This document shows positions 8,561 to 16,300 of a DNA stretch of 22,516 nucleotides, one piece after another. Numbering within the stretch: the stretch's first letter is position 1; each line of letters starts with the position of its first letter. The stretch lies in NCBI GenBank assembly GCA_024699575.1, contig JAILPF010000180.1:1-22516 (forward strand), in the 5' to 3' direction. The notes under the pieces are model-generated. The model was not told the DNA's origin. It saw only the letters and a program-made list of their open reading frames with translations, and searched no databases. Source of the DNA: Acetatifactor sp. (GTDB lineage: Bacteria > Bacillota > Clostridia > Lachnospirales > Lachnospiraceae). The translations under genes were made by a program, and so were the position numbers.

Positions 8561-9736
8561 TTAGTCCAAACGATGGAGGAACTCGGTATCGCTTTCCCCA
8601 TCCTCTCCGATTACATAGTATAAATCCTCTATGATATCCGCCACCTTGCTGCCTTCCTGATAAAGATTTGCATCCGTAACCCATACCTTTTTATTCTGCA
8701 CTGCCTTATAATCCGCAAACAGCGCATTCTTGTTCAGCAAGTCCTCCAACGAGGTCACGCTACCATCAATCGTACCATTATAAATCAAAATATCTGCATC
8801 CACCGCTTTTTTATAAAAGTCCTCCCAATTGATATTCACCGTTGAAAGGGCATTCTCTTCCTCTAAATACAAATCCGAAAAGGCGTAAGTCCCCCCGGCT
8901 GTTTCAATCATCTTGCAGAGATAATCTCCCGGTTTTCTGACGTTGACATACCCATTGGAGGCTATGTAAAAAAATGCGACCTTCTTCGGTTCGGTGCCCG
9001 CCTGCTTGTCACAAAGCTCCTGTCTGAGTGCCTCCACTTTCCTGCACTGCTCATCGAAAAATGCATTTGCAGCCTCTTCCTTTTGCAGCAATACGCCATA
9101 AAGCTTTATCCACTCTAGCCGTCCCAGGGGATCCTCCTCATAGCTGGAGCGCTCAACCAGCACCGGGATTTGCAAGCTCTCCAACTCCTCCTTAATCTTT
9201 GGAGAATGATAAATCATGGTGGATTCAATTGCCAGCCCGCAATTCATGGCCAAAAGTCCCTCGTAGTCCGGAGCGCTGTATTTTCCGACATAGGTGATGC
9301 CGCCATCGCGGATGCGTTCCTGAATCAGGGGAGAAGAATAGTCCTCCGCCTTAGTGCTGCATGCCGTGATTGCAAAAAGCCCATCCAAGCACTGAAAATA
9401 ATCCATGGCTGAGGAGGCTGCCAGATATACCTGCTCGCAGGGTAGATGGATGATTGTAACATTCTCTATCCCCAAGCGATTATCCAAGGCTCCCTGAGGA
9501 ACGCAAACATAATCATTTCCATCCTCCACATGAACATGAACATATCCGCCGGAATAATACTCCACGGAGTACTGCGTTGCATATTGAAGCTCCATCCTGC
9601 CTATTGGAACCGGTGCTTCTGCCGCTTCTTCTATCGCATTATTCTGTTTGATTGTTCCACATGCCACAAGTGGCACGGTCGCCATAAATAACGCCGTGCA
9701 CACTGTAAGCATCATCTTTTTTCTTTTATTTTTCAT
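8561..9736 (-). CDS. ABC transporter substrate-binding lipoprotein (TroA/BtuF-like fold)
   Basis: This is the extracellular binding subunit for the neighbouring FecCD permease. The 391-residue protein has a lipoprotein signal: a basic start (MKNKRKKMML), a hydrophobic core and a lipobox PLVAC with the lipidated cysteine at residue 26. The mature part has the two-lobed periplasmic-binding layout, with AMDYFQCLDGLFAITACSTK in the first lobe and KKVAFFYIASNGYVNVRKPG and VNINWEDFYKKAVDADILIY in the second. The last of these is typical of class III binding proteins, where the second lobe recognises that a ligand-binding chain is complete. No ligand can be assigned from motifs. Its position between the NEAT-like lipoprotein (11 bp upstream) and the permease (15 bp downstream) suggests it receives the same cargo. 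Confidence 0.88.
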   Translation of the reverse strand: MKNKRKKMMLTVCTALFMATVPLVACGTIKQNNAIEEAAEAPVPIGRMELQYATQYSVEYYSGGYVHVHVEDGNDYVCVPQGALDNRLGIENVTIIHLPCEQVYLAASSAMDYFQCLDGLFAITACSTKAEDYSSPLIQERIRDGGITYVGKYSAPDYEGLLAMNCGLAIESTMIYHSPKIKEELESLQIPVLVERSSYEEDPLGRLEWIKLYGVLLQKEEAANAFFDEQCRKVEALRQELCDKQAGTEPKKVAFFYIASNGYVNVRKPGDYLCKMIETAGGTYAFSDLYLEEENALSTVNINWEDFYKKAVDADILIYNGTIDGSVTSLEDLLNKNALFADYKAVQNKKVWVTDANLYQEGSKVADIIEDLYYVIGEDGESDTEFLHRLD

Positions 9737-9747
9737 CTGAAATATAC

Positions 9748-10524
9748 TTATTGTAAACTGATAGTAGATCTGTCAAAAGAAAGGGTATACTCAATCTCAT
9801 GAGGTGTACTCATCGCAACTGTATCCGCAATCACCTTCACAGGCTCCTTTAAACTTTCAAAGGGAATCTCAAATACAGAATTTCCCTCTGTATTCACCGG
9901 TTCATATTTTACATCTCCCACAATCATGTAATCGTAGTTAGGACTGCTCCATGTCAGGGTAACCAGCTTCTTTCCGTCCTGTTCTACAACTCTTGCAGGA
10001 GAAGCTATCGATGCTTTTCCGCTTCCACCCTCCAGACCGACATAAATCATGTACTCACTTATCCGCTCCGGATCGGACACACTTACCTTATGATCATACC
10101 ACTTGCCCTTGGTCCCCACAAGTGCCAGTTCGAACTCATCTGTAAGAACAGAGACAGGCACGTCAAAGGCATGTACCTCTTCCGTCAAACCATCGCTGTA
10201 GGTAACCTCCTCGACCGTCGCCTCAATCAGGTCTGCACCTTCCTTCTGTGCATCCTCAGCACTTCCTAAAAACAGACTCACTGTGTTTTGAGAGGGCATC
10301 ACGATATGCAGCGTTCCCTTTTTGTCAGATACTGTAAGCGTTCCCTTTCCTTCAAATATCTCATTTACATGAAACATGGAGCTATCCGTATCAAATTCCA
10401 CGGCATAAACACCATCCTCCATATCAAGTGATGCCTGATTCTTTTCGTTCAAATTACTGCATCCAATCAACAGAAGGGATGCCAAAATTGCTGCAACTGC
10501 GCTGCTTAAAATCTTATTATTCAC
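9748..10524 (-). CDS. Two-domain lipoprotein with a NEAT-like second half, possible tetrapyrrole binder
   Basis: This 258-residue protein has a lipoprotein signal with lipobox LLIGC (C22), so it should be anchored outside the cell. Two beta-rich regions follow. The first, about residues 37-152, has DGVYAVEFDTDSSMFHV, GKGTLTVSDKKGTLHIVMPS and VGTKGKWYDHKVSVSDPE, a pattern I associate with proteins next to iron or heme transporters in Clostridia. The second, about residues 168-253, has the rhythm of a NEAT heme-binding domain: VTLTWSSPNYDYMIVG, then EPVKVIADTVAMSTPHEIEY and a final LSFD strand. In classical NEAT domains a YxxxY pair binds heme iron; here the equivalent spot reads HxxxY (H242, Y246). 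It lies 17 bp after cbiK and 11 bp before the binding protein. The NEAT resemblance is my pattern reading and needs a profile search. Confidence 0.72.
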   Translation of the reverse strand: MNNKILSSAVAAILASLLLIGCSNLNEKNQASLDMEDGVYAVEFDTDSSMFHVNEIFEGKGTLTVSDKKGTLHIVMPSQNTVSLFLGSAEDAQKEGADLIEATVEEVTYSDGLTEEVHAFDVPVSVLTDEFELALVGTKGKWYDHKVSVSDPERISEYMIYVGLEGGSGKASIASPARVVEQDGKKLVTLTWSSPNYDYMIVGDVKYEPVNTEGNSVFEIPFESLKEPVKVIADTVAMSTPHEIEYTLSFDRSTISLQ

Positions 10525-10541
10525 AACAATGCTCCTCTATC

Positions 10542-11765
10542 TTATTTCATTACATCAGCAAGATGTGCTACATAGAGCTGTTCAACAGCTTCAATTCTTC
10601 CCAGACCTGAAATCTGTGTATCGACTGCATCAAATGCACCGGATGCTTCAAACATACTCTTCCAGGAATCTTCCTCATCCCCTGCCATATCATTATTTGC
10701 ATGGTCTCCGGCAACAACCATGAGAGGACGAAGTACAACCTTCTTGTATCCAGCCTCAGAAACGGCTGAAATCACATTTTCGCAGGAAGTCTCTTCCGGT
10801 TCACCCTCTACAGTTCCAATCCACACATTGTCATAGCCAAGTGCACTCATCTGCGCCTGCATCTGAGAATAGGTCACTTTTGCAGTGTGGGAAGTACCGT
10901 GTCCCATGAACACAAAAGCAACTCCTGCCTCCTTCGCAGCCTCGAGGGATTCAAATCCAGCATCTGTATATGCCTCAGCTGTTACAGCTTTTGCAACTGC
11001 TTCCTTGTCAGAATTGATTGCTTCAGCGTCAGCTCCAACCGTTCCCAAAAGTGGCTCGGAAATTTTCACAGACTCGAATTTATCTGCATAGGAATCCACC
11101 ACTTCCTTCATCTCGTCGTACTCAGCCCCATGCATCAAATGAGTAGGCTGTACCACCAGATTTTTTACGCCGTTTGCCACAGCACGGTCGAGTGCCTGCT
11201 CAACGTTATCTATTTTTTCCCCGTCTCGTGCCTGCACATGGTTGATGATAATCTGTGCTGTGAACGCACGTCTTACGGACCAGTCAGGATAAGCCTTGGC
11301 AATCGTTTTCTCAATTCCACCGATATCCTTGGCGCGACTATCGTTAAAGGAAGTTCCAAAGCTGACTACCAGAATCTCATTTTCTCCAATTTCATCTGCA
11401 TTCAAAGAATCATCTAAAGATGCATCTCCGGTGTCGCGTCCGAAGTAATCGGGGTCTGCGTCCTCTCCCTCAACAAGCTCCTTCTGTGCATCTGTCAAAG
11501 CATCCCACGCTTCTTTTGCCGCAGCACACTGTGCATCTGTTTCGTCTGTTCTCTCCTGCACATAAATTGCATCAATCAATGCAGCCACAGCATCCGCTGC
11601 CGCCTGATCATCGTTTGCAGCCTGATCGTCGCTTGCAGCCTGATCGTCGCTTGCCTCTGTGTTCTCATCCTGAACAACCGAAGTCTCCTCCGCATCACCG
11701 CAACCGGTAAGAGACGTCACAACCATCATCGTAGCCAAAAGTGTTACCAATAATTTTTTCTTCAT
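10542..11765 (-). CDS. cbiK: Exported lipoprotein form of sirohydrochlorin cobaltochelatase CbiK
   Basis: CbiK inserts Co2+ into sirohydrochlorin, the first committed step of anaerobic B12 synthesis. This 407-residue version is far longer than the usual 260 or so residues. It begins with a lipoprotein signal (MKKKLLVTLLATMMVVTSLT, then GC, lipidated C22), so it should sit on the outer face of the membrane. Residues about 35-60 are an acidic DDQAA repeat linker, and about 57-100 are a small helical module ending in DALTDAQKELV. The chelatase domain starts near EILVVSFGTS at 130 and keeps the probable catalytic histidines in QPTHLMHG (H209) and FMGHGT (H289), plus VVAGDH (H355). The gene follows the riboswitch and leads the operon. 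Its ribosome site is GAGGGAG just upstream. A heme- or iron-related role is possible. Confidence 0.9.
   Translation of the reverse strand: MKKKLLVTLLATMMVVTSLTGCGDAEETSVVQDENTEASDDQAASDDQAANDDQAAADAVAALIDAIYVQERTDETDAQCAAAKEAWDALTDAQKELVEGEDADPDYFGRDTGDASLDDSLNADEIGENEILVVSFGTSFNDSRAKDIGGIEKTIAKAYPDWSVRRAFTAQIIINHVQARDGEKIDNVEQALDRAVANGVKNLVVQPTHLMHGAEYDEMKEVVDSYADKFESVKISEPLLGTVGADAEAINSDKEAVAKAVTAEAYTDAGFESLEAAKEAGVAFVFMGHGTSHTAKVTYSQMQAQMSALGYDNVWIGTVEGEPEETSCENVISAVSEAGYKKVVLRPLMVVAGDHANNDMAGDEEDSWKSMFEASGAFDAVDTQISGLGRIEAVEQLYVAHLADVMK
11602..11655 (-). repeat. Three tandem 18-bp units in cbiK encoding an acidic linker
   Basis: Three near-identical 18-bp units run at 11602-11619, 11620-11637 and 11638-11655, differing at only three positions. 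On the coding strand they encode the six-residue repeat (A)SDDQA / (A)NDDQA between the lipidated cysteine and the first folded part of CbiK. Such repeats usually act as flexible spacers that hold a domain away from the membrane and change length by slippage. Confidence 0.85.
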
Positions 11766-11824
11766 AATATCTCCCTCTTTTTTCTATATATTTATATAAA
11801 CTCTTTTCATGAAAAACAGCGCAT

Positions 11825-11854
11825 AAAAAAAGCCTATATCAAATGATAATAGGC
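11825..11854 (-). terminator. Intrinsic terminator of the riboswitch expression platform
   Basis: On the minus strand GCCTAT pairs with ATAGGC (11849-11854 with 11832-11837). The stem extends inward through ATCA/TGAT with a single bulged T, and is followed at once by seven T residues (11831-11825). It lies between the cobalamin riboswitch and cbiK, so it should stop transcription when cobalamin is bound. No gene ends here, so regulation is its only sensible role. Confidence 0.85.
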
Positions 11855-11894
11855 ACACAAAAATAAAAGGTATTGAAACCTCTTCCGTAAACGG

Positions 11895-12105
11895 CACGAC
11901 CAATTCCTCGTGATCATATGTACCAAGCTAAAAAGGCAGGTTTCCTGGCTGAGCATCCTCGCCCGCTGTCGCCTTCCCGGATATCCTCCAGTGACAAATA
12001 AAGACAACGGACTCCGCATCACAGTGACGAGATCGTACAGGAATCGCACCTGTTTCCCTTTTACCCTTTGGCCCTATGCGCCGGCATAGTCAAAGGCACC
12101 TTCCG
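11895..12105 (-). promoter_or_regulatory. Cobalamin riboswitch
   Basis: Read on the minus strand, this leader has the landmarks of the cobalamin riboswitch in order. They are GGTGCC (12100-12095), a P2-type arm ending in AAAGGG, the ACAGG...CCTGT hairpin (12053-12037), TCACTGTGA (about 12027-12019), and CACTGG with CCGGGAAGGC near 11995-11970. The B12 box AGCCAGGAAACCTGCC is at 11950-11935. A final CACGA/TCGTG hairpin (11912-11895) has an eight-base loop partly complementary to the loop of the 12053-12037 hairpin, as expected for the L5-L13 kissing contact. It probably binds adenosylcobalamin and turns off the downstream operon through the terminator at 11825-11854. The ligand preference is inferred from the class. 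Confidence 0.95.
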
Positions 12106-12149
12106 CTTTTTATATTCAGTTAAACTTCTGATCCCAAAAGATCGTATAG

Positions 12150-12178
12150 ATTATAGCACACCTGTTTCTGTTACGCAA
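12150..12178 (-). promoter_or_regulatory. Promoter of the cobalamin operon
   Basis: A perfect -10 box TATAAT (12155-12150) is preceded by TGC, giving an extended -10. A weak -35, TTGCGT (12178-12173), lies exactly 17 bp upstream. Transcription would start near 12143, just upstream of the riboswitch, giving a leader of about 380 nt before cbiK. It lies between the stop of the SpoU methyltransferase gene and the riboswitch. Confidence 0.8.
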
Positions 12179-12220
12179 ACTTCATTTATATTTTTCAATT
12201 CCGATTAACCATATTTCTTG

Positions 12221-13024
12221 CTATCGCTTTCCAAGCTCCCAGAAAGCCACCGCACTTGCCGCTGCAACATTCAAGGAATCGATTCCTGCTTCCATAGGGA
12301 TTTTCGCCACATAATCCGATTGTTCCACCGTCTCTGCGGTCAATCCTTCCCCCTCATTCCCCATGATGATTGCCAGCTTAGGAATCTCTTTTAATCGTTC
12401 ATCCTCAATGGATACATTATCATCCCGAAGTGCCATAGCAACGGTTTGAAAGCCACAGTTTCTCAATTCTTTAAAGGGCACACTGTCCGTAATCGTCCAG
12501 GGGATCTGAAATACTGTCCCCATACTCACTCTCGCTGCCCTCCGATACAATGGGTCGGCGCATGCAGAGGTCAAAATGATACCATCCATGAAAAGGGCGG
12601 CTGCACTCCTAAAAACCGCTCCGATATTGGTGGGGTTTTCCACATCCTCTAACACCACTACCCTGTGGGAATTTTGACAAATCTCTTCCACCGGAGGCAA
12701 CTCTTTTCTCCGCATGGCACAGAGAATCCCTCCCGTCAAGGCATATCCCGTCAGCTGACGCAGGCTGTCATATTCCATCTCATAAACCGGGGCAGTTTTC
12801 TCAAAGTGCTCTACAATCTCTCTTGCTTCCCCGGAAAGCTTCTCCGGTTCACCCAGAAAAGATTCAGGCTCATATCCGGCATCCAGCGCTCTGGTAATCA
12901 CCTTGACGCTCTCGCAGATAAACAGCCCTCTGTCCGGCTCGTAGATGTGCTTTAGCTGATTTTCATTATATTTTGTGTAAACCTGTAATTCAGGTTTGTT
13001 GAATTCATCTACTCTTATAATCAT
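12221..13024 (-). CDS. SpoU/TrmH-family RNA 2'-O-methyltransferase
   Basis: Members of this SPOUT-fold family methylate ribose 2'-OH groups in rRNA or tRNA with S-adenosylmethionine. The 267-residue protein has an N-terminal substrate-binding region and a C-terminal knotted catalytic domain. Motif 1 is LEDVENPTNIGAVFRSA (about 145-161), with the N and R expected for catalysis. Motif 2 is AIIMGNEGEGL (about 219-229), and motif 3 is IPMEAGIDSLNVAAASAVAF (about 242-261). The exact RNA target is not visible. The start ATG at 13024 has an AGGAG ribosome site at 13040-13036, which lies inside a direct repeat. No terminator was seen between its stop and the B12 promoter 40 bp downstream, so some read-through into the B12 leader is possible. 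Confidence 0.92.
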   Translation of the reverse strand: MIIRVDEFNKPELQVYTKYNENQLKHIYEPDRGLFICESVKVITRALDAGYEPESFLGEPEKLSGEAREIVEHFEKTAPVYEMEYDSLRQLTGYALTGGILCAMRRKELPPVEEICQNSHRVVVLEDVENPTNIGAVFRSAAALFMDGIILTSACADPLYRRAARVSMGTVFQIPWTITDSVPFKELRNCGFQTVAMALRDDNVSIEDERLKEIPKLAIIMGNEGEGLTAETVEQSDYVAKIPMEAGIDSLNVAAASAVAFWELGKR

Positions 13025-13030
13025 CTGCTT

Positions 13031-13107
13031 TGCGACTCCTGTTTCTGTTTCGTATACGCTCGGGTGAAAACAAATGCCCGCTTCGCGGTCGCTTGTTTTC
13101 CTTCCTC
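13031..13107 (-). repeat. 77-bp direct repeat, copy 1 (gene-proximal)
   Basis: This 77-bp segment is repeated at 13152-13228 with only two mismatches (13038-13039), an offset of 121 bp. Inside it, GAAAACAA and TTGTTTTC (13066-13073 and 13093-13100) can pair. An inner CCGC/GCGG stem around a three-base loop gives a long hairpin at 13066-13100. The two mismatched bases give this copy AGGAG, the ribosome site of the SpoU-family gene. Confidence 0.92.
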
Positions 13108-13126
13108 TTTTTTACTCACAGAAACC

Positions 13127-13141
13127 ATCTGCTCCGCAGAT
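13127..13141. repeat. Short perfect inverted repeat between the two direct repeats
   Basis: ATCTGC and GCAGAT flank a three-base TCC loop, giving a 6-bp hairpin in the 44-bp spacer between the two 77-bp repeats. It would be transcribed as part of the methyltransferase leader. Function unknown. Confidence 0.6.
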
Positions 13142-13151
13142 ATCGTCGCTC

Positions 13152-13228
13152 TGCGACTTTTGTTTCTGTTTCGTATACGCTCGGGTGAAAACAAATGCCC
13201 GCTTCGCGGTCGCTTGTTTTCCTTCCTC
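13152..13228 (-). repeat. 77-bp direct repeat, copy 2 (promoter-proximal)
   Basis: This is the second copy of the repeat at 13031-13107, with the same hairpin potential (about 13187-13221). Where copy 1 has an AGGAG ribosome site, this copy reads AAAAG, and no start codon follows at a suitable distance. Together the copies fill most of the methyltransferase leader. They could be a local duplication or two insertions of a dispersed repeat. Confidence 0.92.
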
Positions 13229-13240
13229 GCTATAAATAAA

Positions 13241-13268
13241 TGCCCAAGAGCAATCCTGCTCTTGGGCA
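13241..13268 (-). other. Strong 12-bp-stem hairpin near the start of the methyltransferase leader
   Basis: TGCCCAAGAGCA and TGCTCTTGGGCA pair perfectly around a four-base loop. On the minus strand the hairpin is followed by ATTTATTTATAG, a weak T-rich run; on the plus strand there is no T run. It begins only a few bases after the predicted transcription start of the SpoU-family gene, so it could protect the 5' end of the RNA or act as a leaky attenuator. Confidence 0.7.
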
Positions 13269-13281
13269 AACTTCATTATGC

Positions 13282-13310
13282 ATGATATCATATTGTGAAA
13301 AAAAAGTCTA
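13282..13310 (-). promoter_or_regulatory. Predicted promoter of the SpoU-family methyltransferase gene
   Basis: A -35-like TAGACT (13310-13305) and a -10-like TATCAT (13287-13282) are separated by exactly 17 bp, within an AT-rich stretch with an eight-T run. The -10 lies inside a 10-bp palindrome, ATGATATCAT (13282-13291), which could be an operator. Transcription would start near 13275, giving a leader of about 250 nt. Confidence 0.6.
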
Positions 13311-13355
13311 TACTTTTCTTTATTTTTTTGTTACGCTCTTTTCACAGCAATGAAC

Positions 13356-13371
13356 GAGGCGGCGCCACCTC
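13356..13371. promoter_or_regulatory. Imperfect GC-rich dyad upstream of the helicase gene
   Basis: GAGGCGGCGCCACCTC is a 16-bp near-palindrome, with one mismatched pair around a GGCGCC core, 25 bp before the helicase start. It could be a repressor site or a small RNA hairpin in the leader. No family of regulator can be named. The rest of the 13,311-13,395 stretch is AT-rich with no further clear feature. Confidence 0.3.
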
Positions 13372-13395
13372 TCACACTATCATGGAGGAGTTTAA

Positions 13396-16300
13396 ATGAG
13401 TAAACCAAATGCTTTCTATGGAACTACACGCGAGGATGAAGAAAAAAAGCTCTTACGAATTCGAAGGATTGCGGAAGATAAAGTCAAAAAAACGGAACAG
13501 ACCGCTTCCAATCTGCAGGAAGAACTGAAATCTCTGCGCGAAGTGTATGATGTGGAGGATAAGGAAGGTCTTGCTCAGTGGTTTAACACCGATGCACGTT
13601 TCTCAGAGGTCCGAAACGACTTAAACCGGGCGAAAAGAGCCTGTCACAAACCCTTTTTCGGGCGAATCGATATCGAAGATTCCGAGAACCATAAAAAAGA
13701 AACCTTCTACATCGGAAAAAGTATGATAGCCGATAATCCTTCCGAACCGGAAGTTATCGACTGGCGCGCCCCTATCGCAAGTGTCTACTATGACCACAGT
13801 CTTGGCTTATGCAGCTATAAGGTCCCTAAAAAAGGTATTTTTCAGGTAGATTTAAAGAGAAAACGTACCTACGAAATTGAGGACGAACGCATCATTGACT
13901 TCTATGACTCTGACGTGGTCGCCAATGATGATCTGCTCACCAAATATTTATCCAAAAGCAAGCGGAACGTCTTAAGCGAAATCATCGCCACCATCCAGCA
14001 GGAACAGAACGAAGTTATCCGCAAAAACCCTCACCACAACGTACTGGTGCAGGGTAGCGCCGGTTCCGGTAAGACCACCGTCGCCATGCACAGAATCTCT
14101 TACATTCTCTACAATTACGAACGAGAATTTAAGCCGGACAGCTTCTACATTGTGGGCAGTAACAAGGTTCTCCTGAACTATATCACCGGAGTGCTTCCGG
14201 ACCTGGATGTGTACGGGGTTCGCCAGCTGACCATGGAAGAATTGTTTGTGCGTCTCCTCTATGAAGATTGGGATAAGCATAAAATAACTGTTCGTCCATT
14301 AAGTAAAAACGAGGAAGCTGTGCGCATTAAGACCTCCTCTGCATGGTTTGAGGAATTGCGCAGATTCTGCATAAGCTATGAATTAAAACATATTCCCTCA
14401 GAGGATATCACATTAGAGCAGACCGGGCATGTGATTATGACCGGGAAAGCCATAAAAGATGCCATAAAAAAGCAGCCCGATTGGCCCATGTGGCGCAAGT
14501 TCGAGCGTTTGAATGACTTACTCAGAGTCGGACTGGAAAACGAAATCTACGGAAAGTACCATTCCTACAATCCGGAGCAGCAAAAAAAGCTCACGCAAAA
14601 ATACAAAAGCTGGTTCCAACGCTACGCATTGAAAGACTCCGTCTTCACTCTCTATGACGCTTTCATGGAACAGCAAAAGTTGCTCCACCCGGGCGTGGCC
14701 TACACAGAGAACGAACCCGACTTATATGACCTTGCCTCCCTTGCCTACATCTATAAGCGTCTGAAAGAGACAGAAGTCATTCAGGAAGCCAGCCATGTGG
14801 TAATCGATGAAGCTCAGGATTTCGGCATGAGTGTCTACCACTCTTTGAAATACTGCATGAGCAAATGCACCTTCACCGTGATGGGCGATGTCTCCCAGAA
14901 CATCAACTTCGGTCTGGGACTCAGTGACTGGGAAGAATTAAAAAAAGTATTGCTACCCGGCAAATTTGATTATTTCGGTCTGCTTCGGAAAAGTTACCGC
15001 AACACAGTGGAAATCTCCAATTTTGCCACCGACATTCTCCGCCATGGCACTTTTCCCATCTATCCCGTGGAACCGATTATCCGCCACGGTGAGGAAGTCG
15101 GCATAACGGAATGTAAAAATGAAACGAAACTTTTAAATGCAGTTGCAATAAGAGCGAAAGAATATTTGAAAAAGAACTACGAAACCATTGCTATCATCTG
15201 CAAGGACCGTCAGGAATCGGAAATCGTCTGCAGGAAACTTTCCGGCGAACTTGATATCCATCTTTTCTCCGATGAGAACAGCGAATTTTCCAAAGGGGTT
15301 TATGCACTCCCCATCGAATACTCAAAGGGTCTGGAATTCGATGCCGTCATCATCTATGATGCATCTCAAAATGCCTATCCCAAAGAGGACGGCTATGCCA
15401 GACTCCTCTATGTGGCAGCCACCAGAGCTCTCCACGAATTAGCGGTATTTTCCCTTGGAGAACTTACCGGGCTTATAAAAGATCCCATTCCTGAAAACAG
15501 AAAAAATAATACTTTTCAGGAAGATTCTTACCATATTAAGCCCCGCGTGTTCGAGGAAGACTTCCGAACGAACGAAGAAATTGCAGTAGCACTGGCAAAA
15601 GAAGGAGACAGAGAGCGTGCGCTTCGCGAAAAATACGGTCCACGCAAGATTATCATGTCTACACCATCCGTAGAGCCCACAAAGCCTGTCGCTGCACGTC
15701 GATATGCTCCCGGCAGTTACCTAAGCAACTTAAAGTCTACTCCACAGGCGCCTCAGACGTCCTCTGTCCCGGAGGTGACAACAGAATTCTTCACGATGCC
15801 GGAGGCCACCTCACTGACTCCCATCGGGCATGGTAAGATTGATAATTCCGTCCGCTGGGTGAAACAGGATAAGCATTTTGTAGAAATTACCGGAAGCTAT
15901 GGTACGATGCGAATTATCCCCATATCCGATGAGACTGTCCGCATCCTGTTCGGCAAAGGCATCTTCTCCAAAATCAAAGCACTGCCGGAAGAAATCACTT
16001 TTAAAAAGGAAGTCCGGTGGACTTACCGGGAAACCAGAGAGCTTTTAGAAATCACGATGGCAAAACTGATTGTCAGAGAGGACAAAAAGACCGGCGCCCT
16101 CACATTCTTAGGCAGGAATGGGCAGCCACTCCTCTCAGAAAGTTCTGCACTATGCAGACAATATCACGGTTCTAAAGATATCTGGTGGGAATACTTTGCA
16201 TGGTCTCGAAAAGAAACTCTATCAGCACGTGGCAGGGCGGATAGTGAATGGAAAGACTTGAGCCTGTCAGCCAAATATATATCCCACGGCTCCACCAGAC

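Noticed and set aside
10887..11417. A 176-codon plus-strand open frame opposite cbiK.
   Set aside because: Its composition (rich in Cys, His and Ser) is typical of antisense shadows and no family features were seen.
12107..12220. Search for a terminator after the SpoU-family gene.
   Set aside because: No stem followed by a T run was found on the minus strand; only the B12 promoter is evident there.
13021..13269. An 82-codon open frame across both 77-bp repeats.
   Set aside because: It is highly basic and low in complexity, arises from the repeats and lacks a convincing ribosome site. It is more likely leader RNA than a gene.
13286..13314. A possible plus-strand promoter for the helicase with -10 TATACT at 13309-13314.
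   Set aside because: No acceptable -35 lies 16-18 bp upstream, so the helicase promoter could not be placed with confidence.
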